The notes under the pieces: model-generated
Database searches by the model: none
Seen by the model: the letters and a program-made list of their open reading frames with translations, nothing else
Told to the model about the DNA's origin: nothing
From: Bacillus sp. NP157
GTDB taxonomy: Bacteria > Pseudomonadota > Gammaproteobacteria > Xanthomonadales > Rhodanobacteraceae
Direction: 5' to 3'
Assembly: GCA_018889975.1 (NCBI GenBank)
Contig: CP076546.1
Location: 806,001 to 870,000 of the forward strand
Length of the DNA stretch: 64,000 bases
Shown here: positions 18,824 to 27,495 of the stretch, piece by piece
How positions within the stretch are numbered: the stretch's first letter is position 1
Layout of the letters: every line of letters begins with the position of its first letter
Program-made: the position numbers and the translations under genes

Positions 18824-21800
18824 ATGAAAACCTGTGCTGCGCTCCACCGTCGCCCGGTCATGGGTGGCTGCCGCCACGCCGTGCTCTTCGCCTGCATCGC
18901 CGCCGTGCTGGCCCCCTGGCCCGCCGCCCATGCGCAGGCCGTGCTCGCTCCCTATAACCCGGTGGACAACGATGCCGAGGTCGGCCGCCTCGACGTGCCC
19001 GCCGGCACCACGCTCACGCTGACCGGGCCGCAGCAGTTCGCCGCGGGGCAGACCGGGGCCCAGGACACCACGCTGCAACAGCTCAGCGACGAAGGCCGGC
19101 TGGTCTCCGGCCAGCAGTGGATCGGCGCCGGGCGGCTCAATCCGGGAAGCCAGAACCTGGGGATCACGGTGAAGGATCCGATCACCGGGACCAACCGGGT
19201 GGTCTCGGTCTATAACAACAACAACCTGTTCGCGCTGCCGCCAGTGGCTTACTCGACGGTCGTGCCCGACCTGGTCAACGTCGGCGACAACCAGTACATC
19301 GACGCGCGCGTGGGCCAGGTCGGCCCGGGTGGCGGCACGCTGGACGTGGCCATCGGCACGGGCGCGAACAGCCAGGCGCCGACCAACGCGTGGACCATGG
19401 CGGCCAAGCAGACCGACCTGTTCTATGCCGACGGCACCGGCACGGCGGCAAGCAACCTCAACTGGCAGGGACAGAACCGGATCACCTTCAACGGCGAAGT
19501 CGCCGACCCGACCCAGCCACGCAGTTTCGGCGTGAGCTTCGTGGCGCACTACGGCGGGACGTTCAATGTCACCACCGCAGATGGCACGGCCGCGCACACC
19601 GTGACCAACGATGCGCAGCTGCGCGACTACAACAGCTTCCTGATCGCCCAGATCCAGGCCGGCAAGCTCGACCCGGCACAGTACGTGACGCTGTTTGCGC
19701 TGGCCTATACGTCGACCACCGAGCAGATCGTCTACGGGATCACGGCGGACAGCCCACCCGACGATGTCGCCCAGCCGATCGGCGATCGCATCGCGATGCG
19801 CCTGGTCGGGCCGAACGCGCACGGCAGCATCGCCCAAGGCGCCGTGCTCGAGGTGGTCAACGCCAATGGCGGCGCCGTGCGTGCCGACGGCGGTGCGACC
19901 TTCATCAACCAGGGGTCGCTCGGCAGCCAGCGCAGCAGCGGCGACGGATCGGCACTGGTCCTTACCGGTGCGAGCAGTGGCAGCAACGCCGGGGTGATCA
20001 ACGGCAACTTCTTCCCGAACGCCGGTGGCGGCATCAGCAGCGGTTCGCTGGGCGCGAACATCGTCGACGTGCAGTCGGGCAGCCGTTTCGACAACGCGGC
20101 GAACGGCATCATCAACCTGTCGCTCGGCATCACCAACGGCGCGGGCAAGTCCACGGGGATCCGCGTCGGCGCGGGCGCGGTCGCGACGAACGAGGGCACG
20201 GTGAATGTCGGCGTCACCGGCTCGCGTTCGAACGGTTCGGCCGACGGCGTCTACCTCAACGATGCCACGGCGAGCTTCACCAACGGCGCGGATGGCATGA
20301 TCTATATCGGCCGCGGCCCGCAGTACACGCCCGGCGCGGTAGCCGCCGACGTGGCGCTCAACCAGGGCACGATCACCACGGGCATCAACGTGCCCACCGC
20401 GGCGACCGTGCTCAACCAGGGCACCATCACCATCGGCACGCTGACGCAGAACGCGGCTGCGATCCTGGTGACGGCACCGGCCGCGAATGTCACCAACGCC
20501 GGCACGATCAACATCACCGGGCGCGCGGCGGCGGTGCCGCGCGAGAACATCGGCATCTCCGTGATGAACGCGGGCGCGACCGGCCCGGGCATCCGCAACA
20601 CCGGCACGATCAACGTCACCGGTGTGAATGGCACCGGCATCAAGGCGGTGTCCACCGCGGGGACGCCGTCGCTGGTCCATTCCACCGGCACGATCAACGT
20701 GGCCGGCGGTGCGGATCCGGCGAGCGGCACGCGCAATTATGGCGTATGGGTCGAGGGGCAGGGCAGCGCCACCGCCACGGGCGATATCCAGGGCGCGGTG
20801 AACCTGCAGGGCGACGGTGCCATCGGCATCCACGCCCGCGGCCGGGCGACGGTGAATGTCGCCGCGGGCGCGGCGCCGAGTTTCCAGGCCGGCAGCAAGC
20901 AGATCGGCTTCTTCGCGTTCGGCGACAACGCGAAGATCAACGTCGCAGCGGGCTCCGTGCTCGACGTGTCGACCGCGCAATCCACGCTGTTCCGGCTCGA
21001 TAGCGGCGCCGACTTCGACGGTACCGGCCTCACGCTCGGCGTCTCCGGTGCCGGGGCCACGGGCGTGCTCGGCTCGGGCACGGGCTCGGTGCTGAGCACC
21101 CGCAACGCGAACATCGCCGTCACCGGTGCCGGTGCGCAAGGCGTCGTGGCCGAAGGTGGGGCGAAGGGAACGATCGATGCCGCCACCACGATGTCGCTGA
21201 CCGGCGCCGGTGCGGTGGCAGGCGTCGCGGACGGACAGAAGCACGACCTCACCGGTGCCGCGACGGGTGCGGTGTCCACCGCGACCTCGTTGAACAGCCT
21301 GGCGACGTTGAGCTCGTCGTCCGATGGTGTGATCGGACTGATCGGCCGCAATCGCGCGACACTGGTCAATGCCGGGACCCTGGATTTCAGCGGCGCGAAC
21401 ACCACCGGCCTGATCGTCGAGAGCAATGCGATCGCGACGAACAGTGGCGTCGTCAACCTTGGCGGACCCGAGGCCACCGGTGCGATCCTGCGCACGGGCG
21501 GCACGCTGGCGAACACCGGCAGCATCCACGTCGCGAACGGCACCGGCGTGCGCATCGAAGGCACCGGCACGCAGCGACTGAATCCCGCCGGGACGATCGA
21601 CGTCGACGACGGACATGCCGGCGTGTTGCTCACGGCCGGTGCGGGCCTGGTGCTCGGTAGCGGCGATTCGGCGATCACGACCCGGGGCAGTGCACACGGT
21701 ATCCTGCTCGACGTGGGCGCGACGTCGCTGGCTGCGACGGGCACGACGATCACCACGCTGGGCACGGGCAACGCCATCGAAAACACCGCGGAAATCGGCG

Positions 21801-24277
21801 CGATCACGTTGTCCGGCGTCACCCTGCATTCCGGTGACGGCGCAGGCCTGCGCACGGCCACCGCGATCGACCCCGCGTCGACGGCGACCTTCGAGGTGGA
21901 TGGCGCGGGGGTGGGCTACGCCTTCCGTCGCGCCGACGGATCGGCGACCAACGGCGACCTGCTCATCGGCAGTGGTTACACGATCCACGGCAATGCGGCG
22001 GGTAGCACGGGGATCCAGGCGCTGACCACCGGCGCGGTCAGTGTCGGTGCCAGCGTCGACATCCTCGATCCCGCCGGTGGATCGGCGTTGATTGCCGGTA
22101 CGGCATCCTCCGTGGCGAACACCGGCACGCTCACGTCGGCAAGCACGGTCGCACCCGTCGTCGACCTCGCCGACGGCACGGGTACCACGCTGGTCAACAA
22201 CGGCAGCATCACCGCGGCCTCGCCGGGCGCGATCGCCGTGCGCGGCAGCGCGGGCAGCGATGCGCTGACGCTCGCCTCGGGCAGTGTCCGTGGGGAGATC
22301 GCGTCGGGTGAAGGCGGCGATACCTTCGACTGGACCGGCGGATCGCTCGACGGCGGCCTGGTCATGGGAAGTGCGAACAACACCGCCACGCTGGGCGCGG
22401 TCGATACCTCGACGACGTACCACCTGCTGGCCGGCAGCGGCGGCAACAATACGCTGACCTTCGATGGCACCGAGGCCCGCGGTGGCACGTTCGCCGTCGA
22501 CGACCTCGGTAAAGGCATTAACGTGCAGGGCTGGAACAGCTTCAACCTCGTGCATGGCGCGGCCTTCACCCTGACCGACAACCTGCTCCTGGCCGGTAGC
22601 GACGTCAACATCGATCCCGCGTCGACGCTGTTCGCCGGCGATGGCGTGCATCCGGTCATTTCGGCGGCGACACCGGGTGGCGCCAGCGTGACCAACGCCG
22701 GCACGATCGACCTGACCAACGGCAGCGGCTCGCCAGGCAACACGCTGACGGTGGATGGCGACTACACGGGCAACAACGGCACGGTGAAACTGGTCACCAC
22801 GCTCAACGCCGGTGGCGCGCTCGCGGTGCAGGCGACCGACCGCCTGCTGGTGCAGGGCAATGCCAGCGGCCAGACCGTGCTCGACATCACGCCGTCTTCG
22901 CTCAGCACGGGCGCGCTGACCGACCTCAATCGCAATGGCTATGTCGGCCCGGACGAGGGCATCTCGGTGGTCCAGGTCGCGGGCAGTTCCAGCGGCGATG
23001 CGTTCCGCGTCAACGGTGGTTACGTCGCGTTCGGTCCCTTTCAGTACGGGCTGTACGCGTTCCAGCCGGGCTCGAGCAACGCGGCGCAGCGCGTCGTCGG
23101 CGGGACCACGACGGGGAACACCTTCTGGGATTACCGGCTGGCCAACGTGCTGGTGTGCAACGGGCCATGCCCGGCACCGACGACCGACACGCCCGCGCCG
23201 ACCCCGCCGCCGGGCGAACCCTATGTGCCGCCACCGCCGCCGGCCACGCCATCCACGGGCGGCGACCTGCCGGTGGCGAGCGTGCCCGCGGCCGAAGCAC
23301 GCCCGGCCGTCGTGCCGCAGGTACCCGCATCGATCGTGTCGCCCTCGGCGATCGCGTTCTTTGGCTATCGGTCGCTGGACAACCTGCATCGCCGGCTGGG
23401 CGAGGTGCGCGACATGGATGACCTCGGCGAGGGCCTCGGCGGCGAACCGTTCGTCCGTTACTTCGGCGGCGACTACCACTATTCGACGAACCGGTCGTTC
23501 CAGGATTATGGCTACGACTACGACGTGGAAACGCGCGCCGTGCAGGTCGGCGTGAACCTGTTCGCACTGGACGCCGACCGGTCGACGCTACGCGCCGGTG
23601 TCGCCTATACGCACGGCACCACCCGGCTGGATCCGAAGGCGGCCGACGGCTACAGCCACGTGAAGCTGGACAGCAACAGCATCGCGATGTTCGTGACCTG
23701 GCAGCACGTGAGCGGCTTCTATGTCGACCTGATCGCCTCGGGCGACCGGCATGCCGGCGACATCGACACACTGCGCGAGCGCGGTACGGCGCGCGTGCGG
23801 GGGTCGGGTTGGGAGGGTTCGGTGGAGGCGGGTTATCCGTTCCGTTTCGACGGTGGCTGGGAGCTCGAGCCGCAGTTGCAGCTGGTCCGCCAGCATGTCG
23901 CGTTGCGCGACCAGGTCGACGTGGATGCGGTGACGACGCATTACGAGCCGCTGGAGCAGACGGTCGGTCGCGCGGGCCTGCGTTTCGATCGCACGTGGAC
24001 GACGGCGGCGGGGAGCAGGTTCACGCCGTATGCGCGGGCGAATTACATCAAGGGCTGGGGTGGGGTGTCGAAGGTGGACGTGGGGGCGGAGGGTTTCGAT
24101 GTGTCGCAGCAGTTTGCGGGTGGGAAGTTTGGGCAGATGGTGGAGCTGGGCCTGGGTGGGACGTGGGCGTGGCGGAATAAGGTGTCGATTTACGGCGAGG
24201 GTGACTGGCAAAACAGCGTAGGCTCCGCTGGCGCCCGCGGCTGGTCGGCGAACGTCGGCCTCCGCTGGGACTTCTGA
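18824..24277 (+). CDS. Large type Va autotransporter (surface adhesin-like)
   Basis: 1817 residues. A signal peptide of about 38 residues ends AHAQA. The passenger, about 39-1440, is rich in Gly, Ala, Thr and Asn, with many NAGTI, NQGTI and NNGSI motifs spaced as in right-handed beta-helices (pertactin-like). A Pro-rich linker lies at about 1447-1490 (PAPTPPPGEPYVPPPPPAT). The C-terminal beta-barrel autotransporter domain runs from about 1514 to the terminal VGLRWDF, whose final Phe is the outer-membrane insertion signal. No protease triad is evident, so adhesion or biofilm roles are more likely than proteolysis. GGGGAT precedes the ATG. The gene is complete. Confidence 0.92.
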   Translation: MKTCAALHRRPVMGGCRHAVLFACIAAVLAPWPAAHAQAVLAPYNPVDNDAEVGRLDVPAGTTLTLTGPQQFAAGQTGAQDTTLQQLSDEGRLVSGQQWIGAGRLNPGSQNLGITVKDPITGTNRVVSVYNNNNLFALPPVAYSTVVPDLVNVGDNQYIDARVGQVGPGGGTLDVAIGTGANSQAPTNAWTMAAKQTDLFYADGTGTAASNLNWQGQNRITFNGEVADPTQPRSFGVSFVAHYGGTFNVTTADGTAAHTVTNDAQLRDYNSFLIAQIQAGKLDPAQYVTLFALAYTSTTEQIVYGITADSPPDDVAQPIGDRIAMRLVGPNAHGSIAQGAVLEVVNANGGAVRADGGATFINQGSLGSQRSSGDGSALVLTGASSGSNAGVINGNFFPNAGGGISSGSLGANIVDVQSGSRFDNAANGIINLSLGITNGAGKSTGIRVGAGAVATNEGTVNVGVTGSRSNGSADGVYLNDATASFTNGADGMIYIGRGPQYTPGAVAADVALNQGTITTGINVPTAATVLNQGTITIGTLTQNAAAILVTAPAANVTNAGTINITGRAAAVPRENIGISVMNAGATGPGIRNTGTINVTGVNGTGIKAVSTAGTPSLVHSTGTINVAGGADPASGTRNYGVWVEGQGSATATGDIQGAVNLQGDGAIGIHARGRATVNVAAGAAPSFQAGSKQIGFFAFGDNAKINVAAGSVLDVSTAQSTLFRLDSGADFDGTGLTLGVSGAGATGVLGSGTGSVLSTRNANIAVTGAGAQGVVAEGGAKGTIDAATTMSLTGAGAVAGVADGQKHDLTGAATGAVSTATSLNSLATLSSSSDGVIGLIGRNRATLVNAGTLDFSGANTTGLIVESNAIATNSGVVNLGGPEATGAILRTGGTLANTGSIHVANGTGVRIEGTGTQRLNPAGTIDVDDGHAGVLLTAGAGLVLGSGDSAITTRGSAHGILLDVGATSLAATGTTITTLGTGNAIENTAEIGAITLSGVTLHSGDGAGLRTATAIDPASTATFEVDGAGVGYAFRRADGSATNGDLLIGSGYTIHGNAAGSTGIQALTTGAVSVGASVDILDPAGGSALIAGTASSVANTGTLTSASTVAPVVDLADGTGTTLVNNGSITAASPGAIAVRGSAGSDALTLASGSVRGEIASGEGGDTFDWTGGSLDGGLVMGSANNTATLGAVDTSTTYHLLAGSGGNNTLTFDGTEARGGTFAVDDLGKGINVQGWNSFNLVHGAAFTLTDNLLLAGSDVNIDPASTLFAGDGVHPVISAATPGGASVTNAGTIDLTNGSGSPGNTLTVDGDYTGNNGTVKLVTTLNAGGALAVQATDRLLVQGNASGQTVLDITPSSLSTGALTDLNRNGYVGPDEGISVVQVAGSSSGDAFRVNGGYVAFGPFQYGLYAFQPGSSNAAQRVVGGTTTGNTFWDYRLANVLVCNGPCPAPTTDTPAPTPPPGEPYVPPPPPATPSTGGDLPVASVPAAEARPAVVPQVPASIVSPSAIAFFGYRSLDNLHRRLGEVRDMDDLGEGLGGEPFVRYFGGDYHYSTNRSFQDYGYDYDVETRAVQVGVNLFALDADRSTLRAGVAYTHGTTRLDPKAADGYSHVKLDSNSIAMFVTWQHVSGFYVDLIASGDRHAGDIDTLRERGTARVRGSGWEGSVEAGYPFRFDGGWELEPQLQLVRQHVALRDQVDVDAVTTHYEPLEQTVGRAGLRFDRTWTTAAGSRFTPYARANYIKGWGGVSKVDVGAEGFDVSQQFAGGKFGQMVELGLGGTWAWRNKVSIYGEGDWQNSVGSAGARGWSANVGLRWDF

Positions 24278-24710
24278 ACCGGTTCGCCGCAGCTGCGGCG
24301 CGTGCCTCACTCACGGCCTCCGGCCGAACCTCGGCCCTGTAGGAGCGCGCCTGCGCGCGATTGGGTCGACGCGGCGCTCATGCGTGGTCGCAGAAGAGCC
24401 CTCGCTGCCCACCCTCGCTGCTCAGACAGGTCCTCCGCGCTCGATAAGGTTGGCCGCAGCCGCGGCCCATGTACTTATTGGCCTGCGGCCGCTCGCTTGT
24501 GCGGAACTCGCCTCGAGGGTGGGCACCGAGGGCTCTCTTCATTGTCGTCGCGATCGGGTCGGAGCACCGCTGTAGGAATGCGCCTACAAGTGTTGGGGGA
24601 TTGGTGACGTGCTTCGTCGGGTTTTCTGCGTGCACCGCTCAGCGTGGGGACGCGTTCGTGCTGCGAGCCGGGTTTGGGCTAGCGCGACACAATGATTTCG
24701 AGGAGTGGCG
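24278..24710. repeat. Intergenic REP and 138-bp element C
   Basis: A 16-bp palindrome CGCCGCAGCTGCGGCG (24285-24300) follows the autotransporter stop. A REP lies at 24339-24360. Element C spans 24397-24534 in plus orientation, with arms matching at 20 of 21 positions. A decayed REP lies near 24570. The rest holds no gene I can support up to the small open frame at 24711. Confidence 0.85.
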
Positions 24711-24818
24711 ATGGTGTTCTTGCTGGTCGCGTTCGTTGTGTTTCTGATCCTGGGAATGACGTGCTGGTTCGCCGTGGTTGTGTCGCTGATCGGCGTTTTT
24801 CCGCAATTTCGAAAATAA
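24711..24818 (+). CDS. Possible 35-residue membrane protein
   Basis: ATG preceded by GAGGAG with seven-base spacing. The product MVFLLVAFVVFLILGMTCWF... is almost entirely hydrophobic, ending IGVFPQFRK: one membrane helix with a basic C-terminus. Local base composition is richer in T than the neighbouring genes, as expected for hydrophobic codons. It is the first of three closely spaced small frames. No family recognised. Support is the ribosome-binding site and the helix; it could be chance. Confidence 0.4.
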   Translation: MVFLLVAFVVFLILGMTCWFAVVVSLIGVFPQFRK

Positions 24819-24843
24819 CTCCGATCGCTTCTCCGCCCGCACG

Positions 24844-25002
24844 ATGTGGAATCCACTGAATGCGCTTTTGAATCCGGTGCTTCTCACCGAGCGAGGATTG
24901 CTATGGCGGCAGCGTGCCATTCGAGGCGCGATTGGTTTCGTCATCTTCTGTGGAATGGGGGCGCTTATGGGGCTTTGCGCGAAGCTCTTGTACGCGAGAT
25001 GA
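24844..25002 (+). CDS. Possible 52-residue membrane protein
   Basis: Starts 25 bp after the previous small frame. Product MWNPLNALLNPVLLTERGLL... has a basic stretch WRQRAIRG, then one hydrophobic helix FVIFCGMGALMGLCAKLLY, and ends AR. No clear Shine-Dalgarno, so translation might depend on coupling to the upstream frame. No family recognised. Confidence 0.33.
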   Translation: MWNPLNALLNPVLLTERGLLWRQRAIRGAIGFVIFCGMGALMGLCAKLLYAR

Positions 25003-25020
25003 AGCCACAAGTTGCGAGGG

Positions 25021-25182
25021 ATGGAAACGAGTAGCCGCGATGAAGGACCCGATGCAGCGGAAGGCAATGTCGATATGGAAAGTGGCGGAGCTTTCGGCGG
25101 TTCGGTTGCAGGGGAAGGTCCGGAACGTGTGAGGTTGCGCGGGGGGGCGTTGAACGCAGTCGGGTTCGGCGGTGCGGTCTGA
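25021..25182 (+). CDS. Possible 53-residue small protein
   Basis: Third small frame, 18 bp after the second. The product METSSRDEGPDAAEGNVDME... begins acidic and ends Gly/Arg-rich. A GAGGG stands too close to the ATG for an ideal ribosome-binding site. Composition is not clearly protein-like. Least convincing of the three. Confidence 0.2.
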   Translation: METSSRDEGPDAAEGNVDMESGGAFGGSVAGEGPERVRLRGGALNAVGFGGAV

Positions 25183-25534
25183 TTTTTCTGGAATGCCGCG
25201 GTTGTGGTTGCGTTGCCGTGGTTTCCGGTCGCGCGCAGGCGCGCTCCTACAGGAGCTGTGCGGCGTGCAAGAACAGCCCTGGGCGCCCACCCTCGAGGCG
25301 AGTTCCGCACAAGCGAGCGGCCGAAGGCCGATTAGGTACACGGGCCGCGGCTGCGGCCAACCTTATCGAGCGCGGAGGACCTGTCTGAGCAGCGAGGGTG
25401 GGCGCCCAGGGCTGGTCCTGCGACCACGCCCGAGCGCCGCGCAGAGCAGCGAGGGTGGGCGCCCAGGGCTGGTCCTGCGACCACGCGCGAGCGCCGAGCG
25501 TGTCCGCGACCACGCCCGAGCGCCGCGCAGAGGT
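25183..25534. repeat. REP, 139-bp element D and duplicated right arm
   Basis: REP in minus orientation at 25229-25250. Element D spans 25275-25413 in minus orientation with perfect 21-bp arms; its distinctive GGGCGCCC pairing differs from other copies yet is compensated on both sides. The right-arm end plus GGTCCTGCGACCACGC is repeated at 25449-25490, and the GCGACCACG spacer motif occurs again up to the CocE stop codon. No gene seen. Confidence 0.85.
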
Positions 25535-27484
25535 TCAGGGTGCAGAAGTGACCGGCAACTCCAGGTACGTGCCGTTGGTGCCGTCACGGAGGATGGACTG
25601 GGTTGCCTTCACGTAATCGGCGGGCTTGGCGTTGAAGATGTTCGGTACGAACGTCTGCGGATTACGGTCGTAGAGCGGGAACCAGCTCGACTGGATCTGC
25701 ACCATCACCCGGTGGCCCGGCTGGAACACATGGTTCACCGTCGGCAACGGAAAGCTGTACGCCAACGCCTTGCCCGCCTCGATCGCCTTCGGCTTGTCGT
25801 AGCCCTCGCGATAGCGGCCGCGGAAAATCTCCATCGCCACCGGCAACTGGTAACCGCCCATCGACGGCTTCTCCTCCACCTCGTCCGGATACACGTCGAT
25901 CAGCTTCACCACCCAATCGCTATCCGTACCCGTGGTCGACGCCAGCAAGTGCGCCAGCGGCTCGCCGGCCACGCCCATCGGCTTGTCCAGCACCGGCGAC
26001 ACATAGGTCAGCACGTCGGTGCGGGTCGCGAACTGGCGCTGGTCGTCGACCAGCCATTCCGGCCACGAATCCTCGCGATCGGCGACGCCGTGCGACCACG
26101 ACTGGATCGGGCGCACGCGGTACGGCACCGGCTTGGCGGGGTCGGACACGTAGTCATCCGCGCCCTGCGTCGGCACGGTCGTGCCGAAGCGGCCGTCGGC
26201 TTCGGCGTACCAGCGCTGCGTGGTCGGCGTGCAGCCGTTCGTGCACGACGACGGCCAGGTATCGAGCTTGCGCCAGGTGTTCTCGCCGGTGACGAAGGCG
26301 TTGACCGGGGCGATGTTCGCCTTCGGTGCGTCGTCCTTCAGGTACTGGGCGAGGAACGGGCGCAGCATGGTCTGGCGGAAGGTGGTGCCGGTGTTGCTGC
26401 CCAGGTCGATCGCGCCGATGGTGTTGCCGGCTTCCCAGGTCTTCGCGTGGCGCCACGGGCCGAGCACGAGCCACAGCTTTTCGTGGGATGGGTCGCGTGG
26501 GGCGAGGGCGCGGTACACGGCCATGTCGCCGTAGTTGTCTTCCTGGTCCCACAGGCTGTGCACGAGCATGGTCGGCACGGTCATCGGTTCCTTCGCCGCG
26601 ATCCGGTCCAGCGCCTGGTCGGACCAGAAGCTGTCGTAGGCGGGGTGGGCGAGCAGCTTCTGCCAGAAACCGAGTGCTTCCATGCCGTAGGCACGGCCGA
26701 TGTCGCCGGCCGAGCCGCCGTGCAGGTAAAGGTCGTAGTCGTCGCGGTAGCCGGAGGTCCAGCCGATGTTGCTCTGGCGCGAGTTCACCATGCCGTAGAT
26801 GTAGGGGATCATCTGCTGGCGGAAGGCGCCGCGGTGGAACCAGTCGTCGCCCATCCAGCCGTCGATCATCGGGTTGATCGGCACGGCGACCTTGAGCGCA
26901 GGATGCGGATGGATCGTGGCGATCATCGCTTCGAAGCCGTCGTACGAGATGCCGATGATGCCGACCTTGCCGTTGGATTCGGGGACGTGCTTCACCAGCC
27001 AGTCGATGCTGTCGTAGATATCGCTGGATTCGTCGATCTTCGTGGGATTGCCGTGGCCGATCGGTGGGCGGTTCATCACGAAGTCGCCTTCGGAGCCGTT
27101 CTTGCCGCGGATGTCCTGGATGACCCGGATATAGCCGTCCTGGACGACGATGTCGGCGGGGTTGTCGTAGCCGCGCAGGGTGGGCCCGAGGTGCGGGCTG
27201 TCGGCGCGGTGGCCCATCCCGTCGGCGCCGTAGGGCGTGCGGGTGAGCAGGATGCCGGCGTGCGTGGCGCCCCTGGGCACCAGGATCACGGTGTGCAGCT
27301 TCACGCCGTCACGCATCGGGATGTCGACGGTGCGGCGCTCGTAATCGAAGCCCTGGTTGGCCGGCGTGAACTTCGCCGGGATTTCCGTGGGCAGGTCTTT
27401 GTAGGTCTTCTCGCCGCCGACCGCCGGGGTCGCGAGGACCCCGGCGGCGAGCGCGACGATACCCAGTCGCAGGAGTGGATGCAT
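25535..27484 (-). CDS. CocE/NonD-family hydrolase (alpha-amino-acid ester hydrolase/acylase-like)
   Basis: 649 residues with a signal peptide ending about residue 24, so periplasmic or secreted. The alpha/beta-hydrolase domain has the nucleophile elbow GISYDGF. Early motifs IPMRDGVKLHTVI, RTPYG and QDIRGKNGSEG are typical of X-Pro dipeptidyl-peptidase S15/CocE enzymes. The C-terminal jelly-roll domain is present (FQPGHRVMVQIQSSWFPLYD). Members cleave esters or amides of alpha-amino acids, beta-lactam side chains or glutaryl amides. It follows the TonB receptor gene by 11 bp, so peptide-like or acylated nutrients taken up by that receptor are plausible substrates. Confidence 0.9.
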   Translation of the reverse strand: MHPLLRLGIVALAAGVLATPAVGGEKTYKDLPTEIPAKFTPANQGFDYERRTVDIPMRDGVKLHTVILVPRGATHAGILLTRTPYGADGMGHRADSPHLGPTLRGYDNPADIVVQDGYIRVIQDIRGKNGSEGDFVMNRPPIGHGNPTKIDESSDIYDSIDWLVKHVPESNGKVGIIGISYDGFEAMIATIHPHPALKVAVPINPMIDGWMGDDWFHRGAFRQQMIPYIYGMVNSRQSNIGWTSGYRDDYDLYLHGGSAGDIGRAYGMEALGFWQKLLAHPAYDSFWSDQALDRIAAKEPMTVPTMLVHSLWDQEDNYGDMAVYRALAPRDPSHEKLWLVLGPWRHAKTWEAGNTIGAIDLGSNTGTTFRQTMLRPFLAQYLKDDAPKANIAPVNAFVTGENTWRKLDTWPSSCTNGCTPTTQRWYAEADGRFGTTVPTQGADDYVSDPAKPVPYRVRPIQSWSHGVADREDSWPEWLVDDQRQFATRTDVLTYVSPVLDKPMGVAGEPLAHLLASTTGTDSDWVVKLIDVYPDEVEEKPSMGGYQLPVAMEIFRGRYREGYDKPKAIEAGKALAYSFPLPTVNHVFQPGHRVMVQIQSSWFPLYDRNPQTFVPNIFNAKPADYVKATQSILRDGTNGTYLELPVTSAP

Positions 27485-27495
27485 GGACGCTCCGA

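Noticed and set aside
18014-23479. Very long minus-strand open frame opposite the autotransporter gene
   Set aside because: The product is Arg/His/Val-rich low-complexity sequence without domains. It mirrors a GC-rich plus-strand gene with signal peptide, repeats and barrel, and it also runs through psd in the wrong frame.
24285-24300. Terminator after the autotransporter gene
   Set aside because: A perfect 16-bp palindrome, but it has no loop to speak of and no T run on either strand.
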